This document shows positions 26,213-34,986 of a DNA stretch of 64,000 nucleotides, in pieces; position 1 is the stretch's first letter, and every line of letters starts with the position of its first letter. The notes under the pieces were generated by a model. The model did not search any database. It was given only the letters and a program-made list of their open reading frames with translations, and had not been told where the DNA came from. The stretch comes from an uncultured Dehalococcoidia bacterium (GTDB lineage: Bacteria > Chloroflexota > Dehalococcoidia > Lucifugimonadales > UBA1123), in assembly GCA_958296105.1 (NCBI GenBank), contig OY282441.1:531800-595799 (forward strand). Reading direction: 5' to 3'. The position numbers and the translations under genes are program-made.

Positions 26213-26565
26213 CGCGTCAGCACGGTCTCTTCGTACAGCTCGAAGCGCTGGCGGATCATGTCGCAGGCGAGCCGAACGCCTTCGAGTATCTGCTCGGCGC
26301 TGAGGCCGGGCGCGAACTCGCCTTCTATGGCGCTGCGGGTGGAGCTTGCCGAGACTCTGGCGCGGTAGAGCCAGCGCGTATAGCCGCGCACCCAGTCTGC
26401 GAGTACGGGGGACGCATCGGACTCGAACGGGATCGGCGTATCGGAGCCGGCGGCGAGCGCGACGAGCGAGAACGATGCGCCGCTCCCACGCTCGGCGGGG
26501 GCGGCGACTCTGAGTTCGAAGCGGACGCCGGCGGCGGGGAACGGCAGTGTGAGGTCTAGGTTCAT
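26209..26565 (-). CDS. hypothetical protein
   Basis: A 118-aa soluble protein that I do not recognise. It begins MNLDLTLPFPAAGVRFELRV, has a VLADWVRGYTRWLYRARV helix in the middle and ends in a helical LSAEQILEGVRLACDMIRQRF. The stop overlaps the converging CoA-binding gene by four bases, and it begins 21 bp after the hydratase stop, so it is probably in that transcript. The ATG at 26565 is preferred over a TTG three codons upstream. Confidence 0.6.
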   Translation of the reverse strand: MNLDLTLPFPAAGVRFELRVAAPAERGSGASFSLVALAAGSDTPIPFESDASPVLADWVRGYTRWLYRARVSASSTRSAIEGEFAPGLSAEQILEGVRLACDMIRQRFELYEETVLTR

Positions 26566-26586
26566 CTTGGTCAATTTGGCTCTCCC

Positions 26587-27396
26587 CTATTTCAGCAGGG
26601 CGTCTTGGCGCTCGGTGGGTCTTACTGGCAGGTTCTTGGCGGGGTCTATGGGTCTGCGCTCGATGAATGCGAGGCGGCGCTCCTCTGCCTCGTCGGTCTC
26701 GGAGTAGTCGGGGGCGTATCGGGCAGTGGGGCTTTCGATCTCTTCGAGGTAGTCGGCGGACTCGTTGAAGGTGATCTTCTGAAGCTGGAGGATGACCGGG
26801 CTGTTGTTCTTGATGAGGTTGCAGTACCTGATGGTCTCGTCCATCAGCCGCTCGTGGGGGACGACGGAGTTTGCCAGCCCCATGTCCAAGGCCTGCTGGG
26901 CGGAGTACTGCTGGGTGAGCATCCAGATTTCGCGGGCGCGCTTCTGCCCCACCACGTGGGCGAGATAGCCCACTCCGGCGCCGGACGCGGGGCTGCCGAC
27001 TCGCGGCCCGGTCTGGCCGAAGATGCTGCGAGATGATGCCACTGTGAAATCGCAGCTGTAGGCGAGGATGTTCCCGGAGCCGATGGCGTAGCCGTCCACC
27101 ATCGCTATGACGGGCTTGGGGACGTGCTTGACCAGATCCATGAACATGCCCTCGCTGCTGCCGGAGTACTCGGGGCTGTTCCTGTCTTCGCCCTGGTCTC
27201 TGCCGGAGCAGAAGGCGTTTGGGCCGGAGCCGGATATGACGATGGCTCTGACGTCGTGATCGCCGCCGGCGTCCTTCAGGGCGTGCGCCATCTCGTCTGT
27301 GGTGCGCCCGCGTATGGCGTTGTAGACTTCGGGCCTGTTGATGGTGACCCAAGCGATGCCGTCGTCCTTCTTGTAGATGATGTCCGTGAATGCCAA
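26587..27396 (-). CDS. crotonase-fold enzyme, MenB/BadI-like
   Basis: A 269-aa enoyl-CoA hydratase/isomerase superfamily member. The substrate-binding PKPVIAMVDGYAIGSGN and oxyanion-hole region GQTGPRVGSPASGAGVGYLA, followed by VGQKRAREIWML and ALDMGLANSVVP, are closest to dihydroxynaphthoyl-CoA synthase (MenB) and 2-ketocyclohexanecarboxyl-CoA hydrolase (BadI). No other menaquinone gene is near, so a ring-forming or ring-cleaving CoA reaction in degradation is at least as likely. It is divergent from thiL. Confidence 0.82.
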   Translation of the reverse strand: MAFTDIIYKKDDGIAWVTINRPEVYNAIRGRTTDEMAHALKDAGGDHDVRAIVISGSGPNAFCSGRDQGEDRNSPEYSGSSEGMFMDLVKHVPKPVIAMVDGYAIGSGNILAYSCDFTVASSRSIFGQTGPRVGSPASGAGVGYLAHVVGQKRAREIWMLTQQYSAQQALDMGLANSVVPHERLMDETIRYCNLIKNNSPVILQLQKITFNESADYLEEIESPTARYAPDYSETDEAEERRLAFIERRPIDPAKNLPVRPTERQDALLK

Positions 27397-27471
27397 GCGG
27401 CTTCCCTCCTGTGGCTTCTCGTCAAGATATGGTAACGCATTATCGGGCTGGTGAGAATGGGCGCGCCCGAA

Positions 27472-27477
27472 TATAAT
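27472..27477 (+). promoter_or_regulatory. -10 element for leaderless thiL
   Basis: TATAAT at 27472-27477 is followed by exactly six bases and the ATG at 27484, the same geometry as at the Nudix gene at 841. No Shine-Dalgarno is present. Confidence 0.55.
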
Positions 27478-27483
27478 GCGCCC

Positions 27484-28554
27484 ATGCTGGTAAGAGAGCT
27501 GGGAGAGTTCGAGCTAATCCGCCTGCTCGAGTGTTCGACGCGCGAGCGCAACCGCGCGCGGATCGAGGGTCTGCGCGAGCTTGGCATCGAGATGGAGCTT
27601 GGCATAGGCGACGACGCGGCGGCGTGGACGTGCCGCGCCTCGACGGTGGTTTCGACTACGGATACGATGGTGGAGGGCGTCCACTTCAGGACGGAGACGA
27701 CGGGCTGGAACGATCTTGGCTGGAAGGCGATGGTGTCGAACCTTAGCGACGTGGCGGCGATGGGGTGCGCGCCCACGATGGCTCTGGCGACGCTCGGACT
27801 TCGCGGCGATATTCCGGTGGGCGGTCTGCGCGAGATGTACGCGGGGATGATGGACGCCTGCGAGCGGTTCGGGGGCGCGCTGGCGGGGGGGGACGTGGTG
27901 AGATCGGACACGTTCTTCGTCACGATCGCGCTGGAGGGGACGGCGCCCGAAGGGGCGCGCGTCATGTCGCGCGGAGCGGCGCGGGCAGGCGACCTGATAG
28001 CGGTGACGGGGACGCTCGGATCATCCGCGGGCGGGCTGCGGATGCTGCTCGATCCATCATCGGGCGCGGGTGCGGCGGCGGGCGCGGGCGCGGCGGCGGG
28101 CGCGGGCGTCAGGGCGCGGCTGGCTGCGGCGCACAACAGGCCGACGGCGAGGGTGGCGGAGGGCTTGGCGCTTCGGGGGCTTGGCGCGCGCTGCGCCATG
28201 GACATAAGCGACGGGCTGGTGGCGGACCTAGCCAAGCTGTGCGCCGCCAGCGGGGTGTCGGCGGTGGTGGAAGCGGAGGCGGCGCCGGTCGATCCGGAGC
28301 TGGCGAGGGTGTTTCCGAACGACTGGCTCGATCTGGCGCTGGGCGGCGGCGAAGACTACGAGCTGGCGATCTGCGCGGACGCGGCGACGATGGCGGCGGC
28401 GGCGGAACGGCTGGGCGATACGCTGTCGGTGATAGGCTGGATAGAGGCGGGCGGCTCGGAGGTCAGGGTGATCGACTCGGACGGCGAGCCGATGCGCACA
28501 GGGGCCGGCGGGTGGGATCACTTTTCGCAAAGCGGGCGGCGCGGCGGGGGCTGA
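27484..28554 (+). CDS. thiL: thiamine-monophosphate kinase
   Basis: A 356-aa kinase phosphorylating thiamine monophosphate to the diphosphate cofactor. GIGDDAAAW near residue 40, STTDTMVEGVHF, WKAMVSNLSDVAAMGCAP and AMDISDGLVADLAKLC are the ThiL/PurM-fold signatures. A low-complexity Gly/Ala insert (GAGAAAGAGAAAGAG) sits in the loop around residue 200. The ATG at 27484 follows a TATAAT by six bases. The next gene begins two bases after the stop. It belongs to the same fold family as SelD, encoded 20 kb away. Confidence 0.93.
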   Translation: MLVRELGEFELIRLLECSTRERNRARIEGLRELGIEMELGIGDDAAAWTCRASTVVSTTDTMVEGVHFRTETTGWNDLGWKAMVSNLSDVAAMGCAPTMALATLGLRGDIPVGGLREMYAGMMDACERFGGALAGGDVVRSDTFFVTIALEGTAPEGARVMSRGAARAGDLIAVTGTLGSSAGGLRMLLDPSSGAGAAAGAGAAAGAGVRARLAAAHNRPTARVAEGLALRGLGARCAMDISDGLVADLAKLCAASGVSAVVEAEAAPVDPELARVFPNDWLDLALGGGEDYELAICADAATMAAAAERLGDTLSVIGWIEAGGSEVRVIDSDGEPMRTGAGGWDHFSQSGRRGGG

Positions 28555-28555
28555 C

Positions 28556-28852
28556 ATGGAGAGGGTGACGGTGCGAATCGAAACGGAGTCTTCGTTTCGG
28601 GCATCGGAGATAATGGGAGACCTGCGAATAGTGGCGGAGACGCTGTACTATCCGATGCGGCTGGTGGGGTTCTGGGACGAGCCTGTTGGGACTCATATGT
28701 GTCCGGAGACGGAGATGGGGCGCTCGTGTCCGCACGGCGCGGCAGAGGACGATCCCGCCCACGTCCCCTACAGCCGCTCGATGGAGAGATACAAGCAGGC
28801 GGCGATCGAGGTCGCGTTTCCACACGCGCGGGTCAGGATGTTCTTGAGCTAG
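28556..28852 (+). CDS. hypothetical protein downstream of thiL
   Basis: A 98-aa soluble protein, not recognised. It begins MERVTVRIETESSFRASEIMG, contains a HMCPETEMGRSCPHG stretch with two Cys and two His that could bind metal, and ends VEVAFPHARVRMFLS-like. The ATG lies one base after the thiL stop, so it is translationally coupled and probably not a chance frame. Confidence 0.6.
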   Translation: MERVTVRIETESSFRASEIMGDLRIVAETLYYPMRLVGFWDEPVGTHMCPETEMGRSCPHGAAEDDPAHVPYSRSMERYKQAAIEVAFPHARVRMFLS

Positions 28853-28897
28853 GACGGCGCGCGCGCGGCGGCAGCTGACGCAGCTAGGGAGGTTTAC

Positions 28898-30490
28898 ATG
28901 GCGACGGCACGACATATGAGAAGATCACTGGCGCCCTACGAGTCGATTCCGCTTCAGGAGCTGCTCGGGCGCGCATCGAGGCGGTACGGGCATAAGACGG
29001 CGGTCATAGACGGGGAGAAGTCTTTCACCTACGGGCAGATGGGCGAGTATTCGGACAGGTTCGCGTGCGCGCTGGCTGAGCTGGGGGTAGCGCCCGGGGA
29101 TCGCGTGGCGGCGCTTGCGCCCAACTGCGCGGAGTTCGTCATCGCGTTCTACGGAATCATCAAGGCGGGCGCGATAGTGACGACGGTCAACTCCGGCTAC
29201 CGCGAGCGGGAGATAGCGCACCAGCTGAACGACAGCGGCGCGGAGACGCTGGTGGCGCACGAGGCGCTTCTACCGATGGCGAACGCCGCGCTGGGCGAGG
29301 CGCTGGGCGTGAGACGGCAGATCGTAATTGGGGAAGGGTCGTCCGGGAGCGAGTCGTTCTGGGATCTGATCGAGGGCGCGTCTGGGGAAGTTCCGGAGCT
29401 GGAGATCGACCCGGTGAACGACGTGGTCGCGCTCCCCTACTCTTCCGGCACGACCGGCCTCTCGAAAGGGGTCATGCTCACGCACTACAATCTGGTTTCC
29501 AATACGCGGCAGTTCTTGGATCGGGCGGACGAGCGCGGATCGCTGGAGGAGGACGACGTGATTCTGACGCATCTGCCGCTGTTCCACATATACGGCTTGA
29601 ACGTGCTGATGAACGGGGCGATCGGCTCTGGGGCGACTCAGGTTATGATGGGGCGGTTCGACATGGAGGAGTTCCTGTCGCTGCTGGAGCGGCACAGGGT
29701 GACGGTGCTGTTCACGGTGCCTCCGGTGGGGCTCGGGCTGACGCAGTATCCGGGGGTGGCGGAGCGCGATCTGTCTTCGCTGCGGCTGGGCTTCTTCGGG
29801 GCGGCTCCGCTGTCTGCGGAGATGCAGCGGCGCATCGAGGAGGTGATGGGATTTCCAATCATCCAAGGGTACGGGATGACGGAGGCGTCTCCGGTTACGC
29901 ACGCGGACTTCGCGGAGCCGGAACTCGCCCGCCCCGGCTCGATAGGCGCGGCGCTGCCGGACACGGAGCAGAAGGTGGTGGACCTGGAGAGTGGGGAGTC
30001 GGAAGTGGCGCGCGGAGAGATGGGCGAGCTGATGGTGCGCGGTCCGCAGGTGATGAAGGGCTACTACAACAACGACGAGGCGACGGCGGAGACGCTCACC
30101 GAGGACGGCTGGCTGCACACTGGGGACATAGTTCGGATGGACGAGGACGGCTACGTGTGGGTTCTGGACCGCAAGAAGGAGCTGATCAAGTACAAGGGCT
30201 TCCAAGTGCCGCCGGCGGAGCTGGAAGGGGTGCTTCTGGAGCATCCGGGAATCGCGGACGCGGCGGTGATAGGCAAGGATGACTTGGAATCTGGGGAGAT
30301 ACCGAAGGCGTTCGTGGTTCTCAGGCCGGGCGCGGAGCTGAGCGGCGAGGAGGTGATGAGCTTCGCAGCTTCTAAGGTCGCCACGTTCAAGCGCGTGCGC
30401 GAGGTGGAGTTCATAGACGCGGTGCCGAAGAATCCATCGGGCAAGATACTCAGGCGCGCGCTCATCGAGCGCGAGCGGGGACGGTCTTGA
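28898..30490 (+). CDS. acyl-CoA ligase, 4-coumarate-CoA-ligase-like
   Basis: A 530-aa AMP-forming ligase activating a carboxylic acid as an acyl-adenylate and then an acyl-CoA. ALPYSSGTTGLSKGVML is the AMP-binding loop, YGMTEASPVTH and the GWLHTGDI/DRKKELIKYKGFQVPPAELE hinge are in place, and the catalytic lysine is in NPSGKILRR. Overall it matches the 4CL/medium-chain subgroup; the substrate is not assigned. Shine-Dalgarno GGGAGG precedes the ATG. Confidence 0.92.
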   Translation: MATARHMRRSLAPYESIPLQELLGRASRRYGHKTAVIDGEKSFTYGQMGEYSDRFACALAELGVAPGDRVAALAPNCAEFVIAFYGIIKAGAIVTTVNSGYREREIAHQLNDSGAETLVAHEALLPMANAALGEALGVRRQIVIGEGSSGSESFWDLIEGASGEVPELEIDPVNDVVALPYSSGTTGLSKGVMLTHYNLVSNTRQFLDRADERGSLEEDDVILTHLPLFHIYGLNVLMNGAIGSGATQVMMGRFDMEEFLSLLERHRVTVLFTVPPVGLGLTQYPGVAERDLSSLRLGFFGAAPLSAEMQRRIEEVMGFPIIQGYGMTEASPVTHADFAEPELARPGSIGAALPDTEQKVVDLESGESEVARGEMGELMVRGPQVMKGYYNNDEATAETLTEDGWLHTGDIVRMDEDGYVWVLDRKKELIKYKGFQVPPAELEGVLLEHPGIADAAVIGKDDLESGEIPKAFVVLRPGAELSGEEVMSFAASKVATFKRVREVEFIDAVPKNPSGKILRRALIERERGRS

Positions 30491-30554
30491 GAAGATCGGG
30501 CAAACTCGGCTTTGGGGCGGCGGCTCGGGGGGCGCAGCGTCGCCGTCTATGAGA

Positions 30555-31108
30555 CGCCGAGTCTTGGCGGGGGTGAGAACCCGCCGCGCCAACTTCGGAG
30601 GGGGCGCGCCGATGTCTATGAGACGCCATTGAGATAAGACGCCGAGGCGGGCGGGGTGAGGGGGAGGCGAGAACGCACCGCGACAACTTCGGGACGGGGC
30701 GCAACGCCGTCTATGTACTGCCGAGACGCCGAGGATTGGCGGGGGCGAGAGGGAGGCGAACTCACCGCGCCAAACGACCCCGGGACGGGGCGCGATGCCG
30801 CTGTCTATGTCACGCCGAGGATTGGCGGGGCGAGGGGGTGGCGAGAACACACCGCGCCAAACGCCCCCGGGACGGGGCGCAACGCCGTCTATGAGAACTG
30901 CGAACTGCTGAGGATTGGCGGGGGCGAGAGGGAGGCGAACTCACCGCGCCAAACGCCCCCGGGACGGGGCGCAACGCCGTCTATGAGAACTGCGAACTGC
31001 GCCGAGACGCCGAGGCTGGCGGGAGCGAGGGGGTGTCGAAACCACCGCGCCAGACGCCCCCGGGACGGGGCGCAACGCCGTCTACGAGAACTGCGAACTG
31101 CTGAGGAT
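30555..31108 (-). repeat. tandem array of about six units carrying the tRNA-Sec 3' end
   Basis: Six degenerate units of 80-100 bp begin near 30563, 30645, 30733, 30818, 30911 and 31013. Read on the minus strand, each ends with a copy of roughly the last 40 nt of the adjacent tRNA-Sec: T-arm with ggcgcggtg(a/g)(g/a)ttcg, acceptor strand and the encoded CCA. The other half of each unit has a G+C-rich inverted repeat (cgcccc/ggggcg) and gtctatgagaactgcgaact. Unit similarity rises toward the tRNA. No unit contains an anticodon arm. No gene is supported in 30491-31108. Confidence 0.88.
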
Positions 31109-31207
31109 TGGCGGGAGCGAGAGGGAGTCGAACCCACCGCGCCAACCGCTGGGTTGCCGCCGGACGGTTTTGAAGACCGCGAGAGCCACCAGGCCCTATC
31201 CGCTCCC
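31109..31207 (-). tRNA. selC: tRNA-Sec (anticodon TCA)
   Basis: On the minus strand: acceptor GGGAGCGG..CGCTCCC, D-arm GGGCCTGGTGGCTCTC, anticodon stem GCGGTCTTCAAAACCGT (loop CTTCAAA, anticodon TCA reading UGA), long variable arm GGCGGCAACCCAGCGGTTGGC, T-arm with GGTTCGACTCCC, discriminator G and an encoded CCA. The 99-nt length and long variable arm are typical of bacterial selenocysteine tRNA. It decodes the UGA in selD. Its 3' end is the source of the neighbouring tandem array. Confidence 0.95.
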
Positions 31208-31275
31208 ACGCCGTAATGCTGTTGGGGCCTCGCCGCCGCGGGCAAAGCCCCTGCCGGAAGACGAGCTTCTTGGCG

Positions 31276-31602
31276 CTACGCCAATACCTCGTCCACTCTC
31301 TTCTTGAGCATGGACTTGGGGACTGCTCCGACGACCTGACCCACTGCCTTTCCGCCGCTGAAGATCAGCAGTGTGGGGATGCCGCGTATCCCGAACTGCA
31401 TGGGGGTCTGGGGGTTGGAGTCGACGTCCAGCTTGGTGAACTTCACCTTGCCGTCGTACTCGCCTGCAAGCTCTTCGACGATCGGGGCGATCATCTTGCA
31501 GGGGCCGCACCACTCTGCCCAGAAGTCCACGACTACGGGCGTATCGGAATTGACAACCTCATGCTGGAAGGTTGCGTCTGTGATCTCAACGGGATGGGAC
31601 AT
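31276..31602 (-). CDS. trxA: thioredoxin
   Basis: A 108-aa thioredoxin reducing protein disulfides. The active site is VDFWAEWCGPCKMIAP, with the cis-proline in GIRGIPTLLIFSGG. Full length for the family. It lies 70 bp downstream of tRNA-Sec on the same strand. Confidence 0.96.
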   Translation of the reverse strand: MSHPVEITDATFQHEVVNSDTPVVVDFWAEWCGPCKMIAPIVEELAGEYDGKVKFTKLDVDSNPQTPMQFGIRGIPTLLIFSGGKAVGQVVGAVPKSMLKKRVDEVLA

Positions 31603-31665
31603 TTCAGCTCCATTCTTGTTCTTGGCTGTGAGTCTTGGCTTGCCGCTACAGTCATCGCTACAGTC

Positions 31666-31683
31666 ATTATAATGGTCATTATA
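31666..31683 (-). promoter_or_regulatory. two overlapping -10 elements before trxA
   Basis: On the minus strand TATAAT reads at 31683-31678 and again at 31671-31666, 12 bp apart, about 65-75 bp upstream of the trxA ATG. A 12-bp direct repeat (tcgctacagtca) covers the first leader bases at 31642-31665. The arrangement suggests two alternative starts. Confidence 0.45.
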
Positions 31684-31779
31684 TTGGATGCGCGCCGCTT
31701 ATGACAGTTCGATATCGAACGTGAGTCTGCCAATAACGTCAATCTAGGCGGGCTAGGCGGGGACGCGGCGGCACAAGGG

Positions 31780-32316
31780 CTAACGTCTTACGTATTCCAC
31801 GAAGTCGGCAACCACTTCGTCTATCTCGTCCCACCAGAGGGTGCCTAGTGTGAGTCCTCTGGGGACGTCGAACAGCATCCAGCCCTGCACTTGGAAGTTG
31901 CGGTCCAGCTGGATGTCGCCCCAGAGCATTGGAACGAACCTGTCTTCGTCTTCGTCGGGGACGCTGACGACGGAGTAGCGATCGAAGGGGTCGAGCGCCT
32001 CGATTCTCTCGCCGCGCCTGTCGCCCAGTCTGGCTGCCTCGGGGTTGACGAGGAGGGGCATGACGGTGCTGGTGCGGTTGACTACGGTGACGAAAACCGC
32101 CGCCAGCTGCCTGTTGGACGCCCTGGGCCTGATGACGTGGTGATCTCCGGCGGTGGTGGAGTACGAAATCTTGTCCACGATGACGGGGCGCTCGGCGTGA
32201 ATCTCGATGCTCCTGCCTCTTACGGCGACGATGTCCGGCTCGTTCGAGCAGGCGGCGAACAGTGCCAGCAGCGAAGCCAGCGCGAGGGCGACGAGCGCGC
32301 GGGAGGGTATGGTCAT
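31780..32316 (-). CDS. lipoprotein of unknown function
   Basis: A 178-aa exported protein: n-region MTIPSRALV, hydrophobic core, and lipobox-like LLALFAAC near residue 23, then a beta-rich domain with SNRQLAAVFVTVVNRTSTVMPLLVNPEA, reminiscent of DUF4352-type immunoglobulin-like lipoprotein domains. Two upstream in-frame ATGs exist. The one at 32409 overlaps the cysteine desulfurase stop (ATGA) but would put 31 hydrophilic residues before the signal peptide, so I prefer 32316. Transcribed after the desulfurase. Confidence 0.65.
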   Translation of the reverse strand: MTIPSRALVALALASLLALFAACSNEPDIVAVRGRSIEIHAERPVIVDKISYSTTAGDHHVIRPRASNRQLAAVFVTVVNRTSTVMPLLVNPEAARLGDRRGERIEALDPFDRYSVVSVPDEDEDRFVPMLWGDIQLDRNFQVQGWMLFDVPRGLTLGTLWWDEIDEVVADFVEYVRR

Positions 32317-32405
32317 GTTCTTACGGCGGGGATGTGGGAAGTGGTTCATTTGCTCGCGGGGCTGATTGCGTGTGTCATATGTGCGGGAACGGCTCGGGTT
32401 CGTAC

Positions 32406-33596
32406 TCATACGCTGGAGAGGGACGGCATCGCTCTCAATCTTGCTACCAGACCGGCGAGCGTGTCCAGCAGATAGTCCACCTCTTCATGGGTATTGTCCC
32501 TTCCGAGCGTAATGCGAAGGCTGCCTTGCGCCAGATCCGCGGGCAGCCCTATGGCGGTCAGGACGTGCGAGGGTTCGAGGGAAGCGGTGGAGCAGGCGGA
32601 GCCGCTGGAGGCGCAGATGCCTGCGAAATCGAGGCCCAGCAGTATGGGTTCGCCCTCGACTTGGTGGAAGGAGACGTTGACGTTGTTGGGCAGACGGCGC
32701 GAAGGATGGCCGTTGATCTTCACTCCTTCGATTCTGCGCTCGATGCCGCGCGTCACGCGGTCGCGCAGGCGGAGCAGATGCTGGGTGGCTGCGTCTCTCT
32801 CCTCGTCGGCTAGGCGGATCGCCTCGCCGAGTCCGACTATGGCGGGGACGTTCTCGGTGCCTGATCTCTTCTCTCTCTCCTGTCCTCCGCCCATGATCAG
32901 CGGCTCGAAGGGTGTCCCGCGTCTGACGTAGAGCGCGCCTATGCCCTTGGGGCCGCCGAACTTGTGGGCGGAGAGGCTGAGAAGGTCTACGCCCAGATCG
33001 CGGACGTTCACGGGGATGGACCCGACCGCCTGCACCGCGTCTGTGTGAAGGTGTATCTTTCTGCCGATCTTGGCGGCTTCGCGCGCGACTGCCGCCGAGA
33101 TTTCGGGGAGGGGCTGGATGGAGCCGATCTCGTTGTTGGCGAGCATTACGCTCACCAGAGTGGTGCGCTCGGTGATCGCGGCGGCGACGTCGCGCGGGTC
33201 GACGAGTCCGAACTCGTCCACAGGCAGGTAGGTTACGTCGAAGCCGAACTGCTCCAGCTGGTGGCAGGCGTGAAGCACGGCGTGATGCTCTATGGACGTG
33301 GTGATTACGTGGCTGCCGACGTTTCTGAGGGCGAGGGCGACGCCCTTGAGGGCGGCGTTGTCTGACTCGGTGCCGCCGGAGGTGAAGACGAGCTCGCTGA
33401 TGCGGCAGCCGATGGTGCGCGCCACGCTCCGGCGCGCCATGTCCACGGCGGCGGCGCTCTGCTGGGCAAGCTCGTATATTCCGGACGGGTTGGCGAAGCT
33501 CTGGGTGAAGTACGGCATCATCGCGCGCACCACCTCGGGGCGGGTCGGCGTGGTCGCGGCGTTGTCCATGTATATTAGCCTGTCTGGCGAGACCAT
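32406..33596 (-). CDS. cysteine desulfurase, IscS/NifS type
   Basis: A 396-aa PLP enzyme removing sulfur from cysteine for Fe-S clusters and thio-nucleosides. [14 protein letters not shown] opens the fold, the PLP lysine is in [16 protein letters not shown], and the catalytic Cys loop is [10 protein letters not shown]. MnmA, which needs such sulfur, is encoded elsewhere in the window. As selenocysteine is used here, it could also release selenium, though that is inference. No iscU is adjacent. Confidence 0.92.
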   Translation of the reverse strand: MVSPDRLIYMDNAATTPTRPEVVRAMMPYFTQSFANPSGIYELAQQSAAAVDMARRSVARTIGCRISELVFTSGGTESDNAALKGVALALRNVGSHVITTSIEHHAVLHACHQLEQFGFDVTYLPVDEFGLVDPRDVAAAITERTTLVSVMLANNEIGSIQPLPEISAAVAREAAKIGRKIHLHTDAVQAVGSIPVNVRDLGVDLLSLSAHKFGGPKGIGALYVRRGTPFEPLIMGGGQEREKRSGTENVPAIVGLGEAIRLADEERDAATQHLLRLRDRVTRGIERRIEGVKINGHPSRRLPNNVNVSFHQVEGEPILLGLDFAGICASSGSACSTASLEPSHVLTAIGLPADLAQGSLRITLGRDNTHEEVDYLLDTLAGLVARLRAMPSLSSV

Positions 33597-33654
33597 CCGA
33601 TATATCCCCTGTATCCCTCTCGTATGCTCCGACTGCGGAGCGGTCTTCTCAATT

Positions 33655-33701
33655 GTAGCACGTACCTAGGGTGTAGCACGTACCTATGCAGCGCGTACCT
33701 A
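33655..33701. repeat. triplicated 14-bp motif at the speB 3' end
   Basis: gtagcacgtaccta occurs at 33655-33668 and 33673-33686, and gcagcgcgtaccta at 33688-33701. The last copy contains the TAG stop of the agmatinase gene, so the two outer copies look like duplications of the gene terminus. Confidence 0.75.
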
Positions 33702-34580
33702 GCGCGCGCCGGCTACGATGTATCCGGCGAGCTTGTACGCGAGGCGGGCGGCGGTGAACGAGCAGGCGACTGGGCCCTCTTCGGGGCTTAGCTCCACTAT
33801 GTCGAAGCCGACTATTTGCGTCTGGCGCGCAACTGCGGCGAGCAGGCTGGTTACGTCCCACCAGCTCATTCCTCCGGGTTCGGGGGTGCCCACGGCGGGC
33901 ATGATGGACGGGTCGAGCGCGTCGAGGTCGACGGAGACGTAGACGCGGGGGGAGAGCTGGGCGCATACGTCTGCGATCAGGTCTTCGACGGGGCGCGCCG
34001 GGGGCCAGTGGTGAATCGGCAAGCCGCGCTCGAGGGCGAAGTCGTACTCGGCTCGGCTGATGGACCTGACGCCGACCTGCGCTATGGGGCATGTCTCGAA
34101 GATGCGCCGCGCCACGGATGCGTGTCCCCAGCGTGTTCCCATGTACGAGTCTCTGAGGTCTGCGTGGGCGTCTAGGTACAGTACGCTGAGGTCTGGATAG
34201 CGCGCGGCGCAGGCTTGGACTGCGCCTACGGTGACGGTGTGTTCCCCCCCGAGCAGCGCCGGGGTCTTGCGGTCAGCCAGAACCTGCGCCACGATGTCGC
34301 GCACCTGTTCGATGACGCGATCTGGGCCGGAGAGGTCGGGGGATATCTCGGGCAGGGTGTAGATGCCGCAAGCGGAGGCGTCCACGCCGGTTTCGATATC
34401 GAAGTCTTCGAGCTGGCGGGATGCGTCTATTATGGCAGCGGGGCCGTAGCGGGCGCCGGATCGGAACGAGGTGGTGCCGTCGTATGGGACGGGGATGACG
34501 ACGAAGCGCGAGGATTCGTAAACATGCTCTTCGGGCGGGGTATCCAAGAAGGTATGCCACTGGAAGGCTGCTGACGGCAC
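33699..34580 (-). CDS. speB: agmatinase (ureohydrolase family)
   Basis: A 293-aa manganese ureohydrolase, most likely agmatine to putrescine plus urea. Metal ligands: GGEHTVT, DAHADLRDSY and SVDLDALDPS. The central GHASVARR and C-terminal VGFDIVELSPE are typical of agmatinase more than arginase. AdoMet decarboxylase is encoded 13 bp upstream, which supports polyamine synthesis. Confidence 0.9.
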   Translation of the reverse strand: MPSAAFQWHTFLDTPPEEHVYESSRFVVIPVPYDGTTSFRSGARYGPAAIIDASRQLEDFDIETGVDASACGIYTLPEISPDLSGPDRVIEQVRDIVAQVLADRKTPALLGGEHTVTVGAVQACAARYPDLSVLYLDAHADLRDSYMGTRWGHASVARRIFETCPIAQVGVRSISRAEYDFALERGLPIHHWPPARPVEDLIADVCAQLSPRVYVSVDLDALDPSIMPAVGTPEPGGMSWWDVTSLLAAVARQTQIVGFDIVELSPEEGPVACSFTAARLAYKLAGYIVAGAR

Positions 34581-34593
34581 GGCGCGCCCTACC

Positions 34594-34986
34594 CTACCGA
34601 TCCGCTGGGACGGCGGAGGGGAGGAACTCCAGCCCGCGGTCGAGTATGCGGCTGCTCACGCGCTCCAGTCCGAAGGCGGCGGTGACGATCTCTATGGTCG
34701 CTTGCGCGTCGAACTCCTTGCATGAGAAGACGTCTATGTTGGCGTAGCCGCGACGGGGGAAGGTGTGGATGGTTACGTGGCTCTCGGCGATGAGAACGAA
34801 TCCGGACACTCCCCAGTCATGGGGCTTCTGGCCGCGATAGGTGTACACCTGCGGGGGCGCGACCTTCGTCATTCCGATCTGGTCGGGGAGCTGGTCCAAG
34901 AAGGTGTGGATCAGCTCGACGCTCGCCAGCAGGCTGGGGTCTGCTCCGTAGCTGTCTATCACGAGGTGCATACGCGCCATCCGCAC
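34594..34986 (-). CDS. speD: S-adenosylmethionine decarboxylase proenzyme, prokaryotic type
   Basis: A 130-aa pyruvoyl enzyme that supplies the aminopropyl donor for spermidine. Self-cleavage occurs at the Ser of IAESHVTIHTFP; RRGYANIDVFSC follows as usual, with the catalytic Cys. Length is normal for class 1B. ATG at 34986; a second in-frame ATG three codons later is also possible. Cotranscribed with speB. No spermidine synthase is in the window. Confidence 0.92.
   Translation of the reverse strand: MRMARMHLVIDSYGADPSLLASVELIHTFLDQLPDQIGMTKVAPPQVYTYRGQKPHDWGVSGFVLIAESHVTIHTFPRRGYANIDVFSCKEFDAQATIEIVTAAFGLERVSSRILDRGLEFLPSAVPADR

Noticed and set aside
23163-31108. CRISPR arrays at 23.2-23.8 kb and 30.5-31.1 kb
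   Set aside because: Whole units including the would-be spacers are repeated, units are 80-190 bp, and there are no cas genes.
30656-31216. 186-codon plus-strand frame in the tRNA-Sec array
   Set aside because: It is the translation of a tRNA-derived tandem repeat and runs into tRNA-Sec itself.
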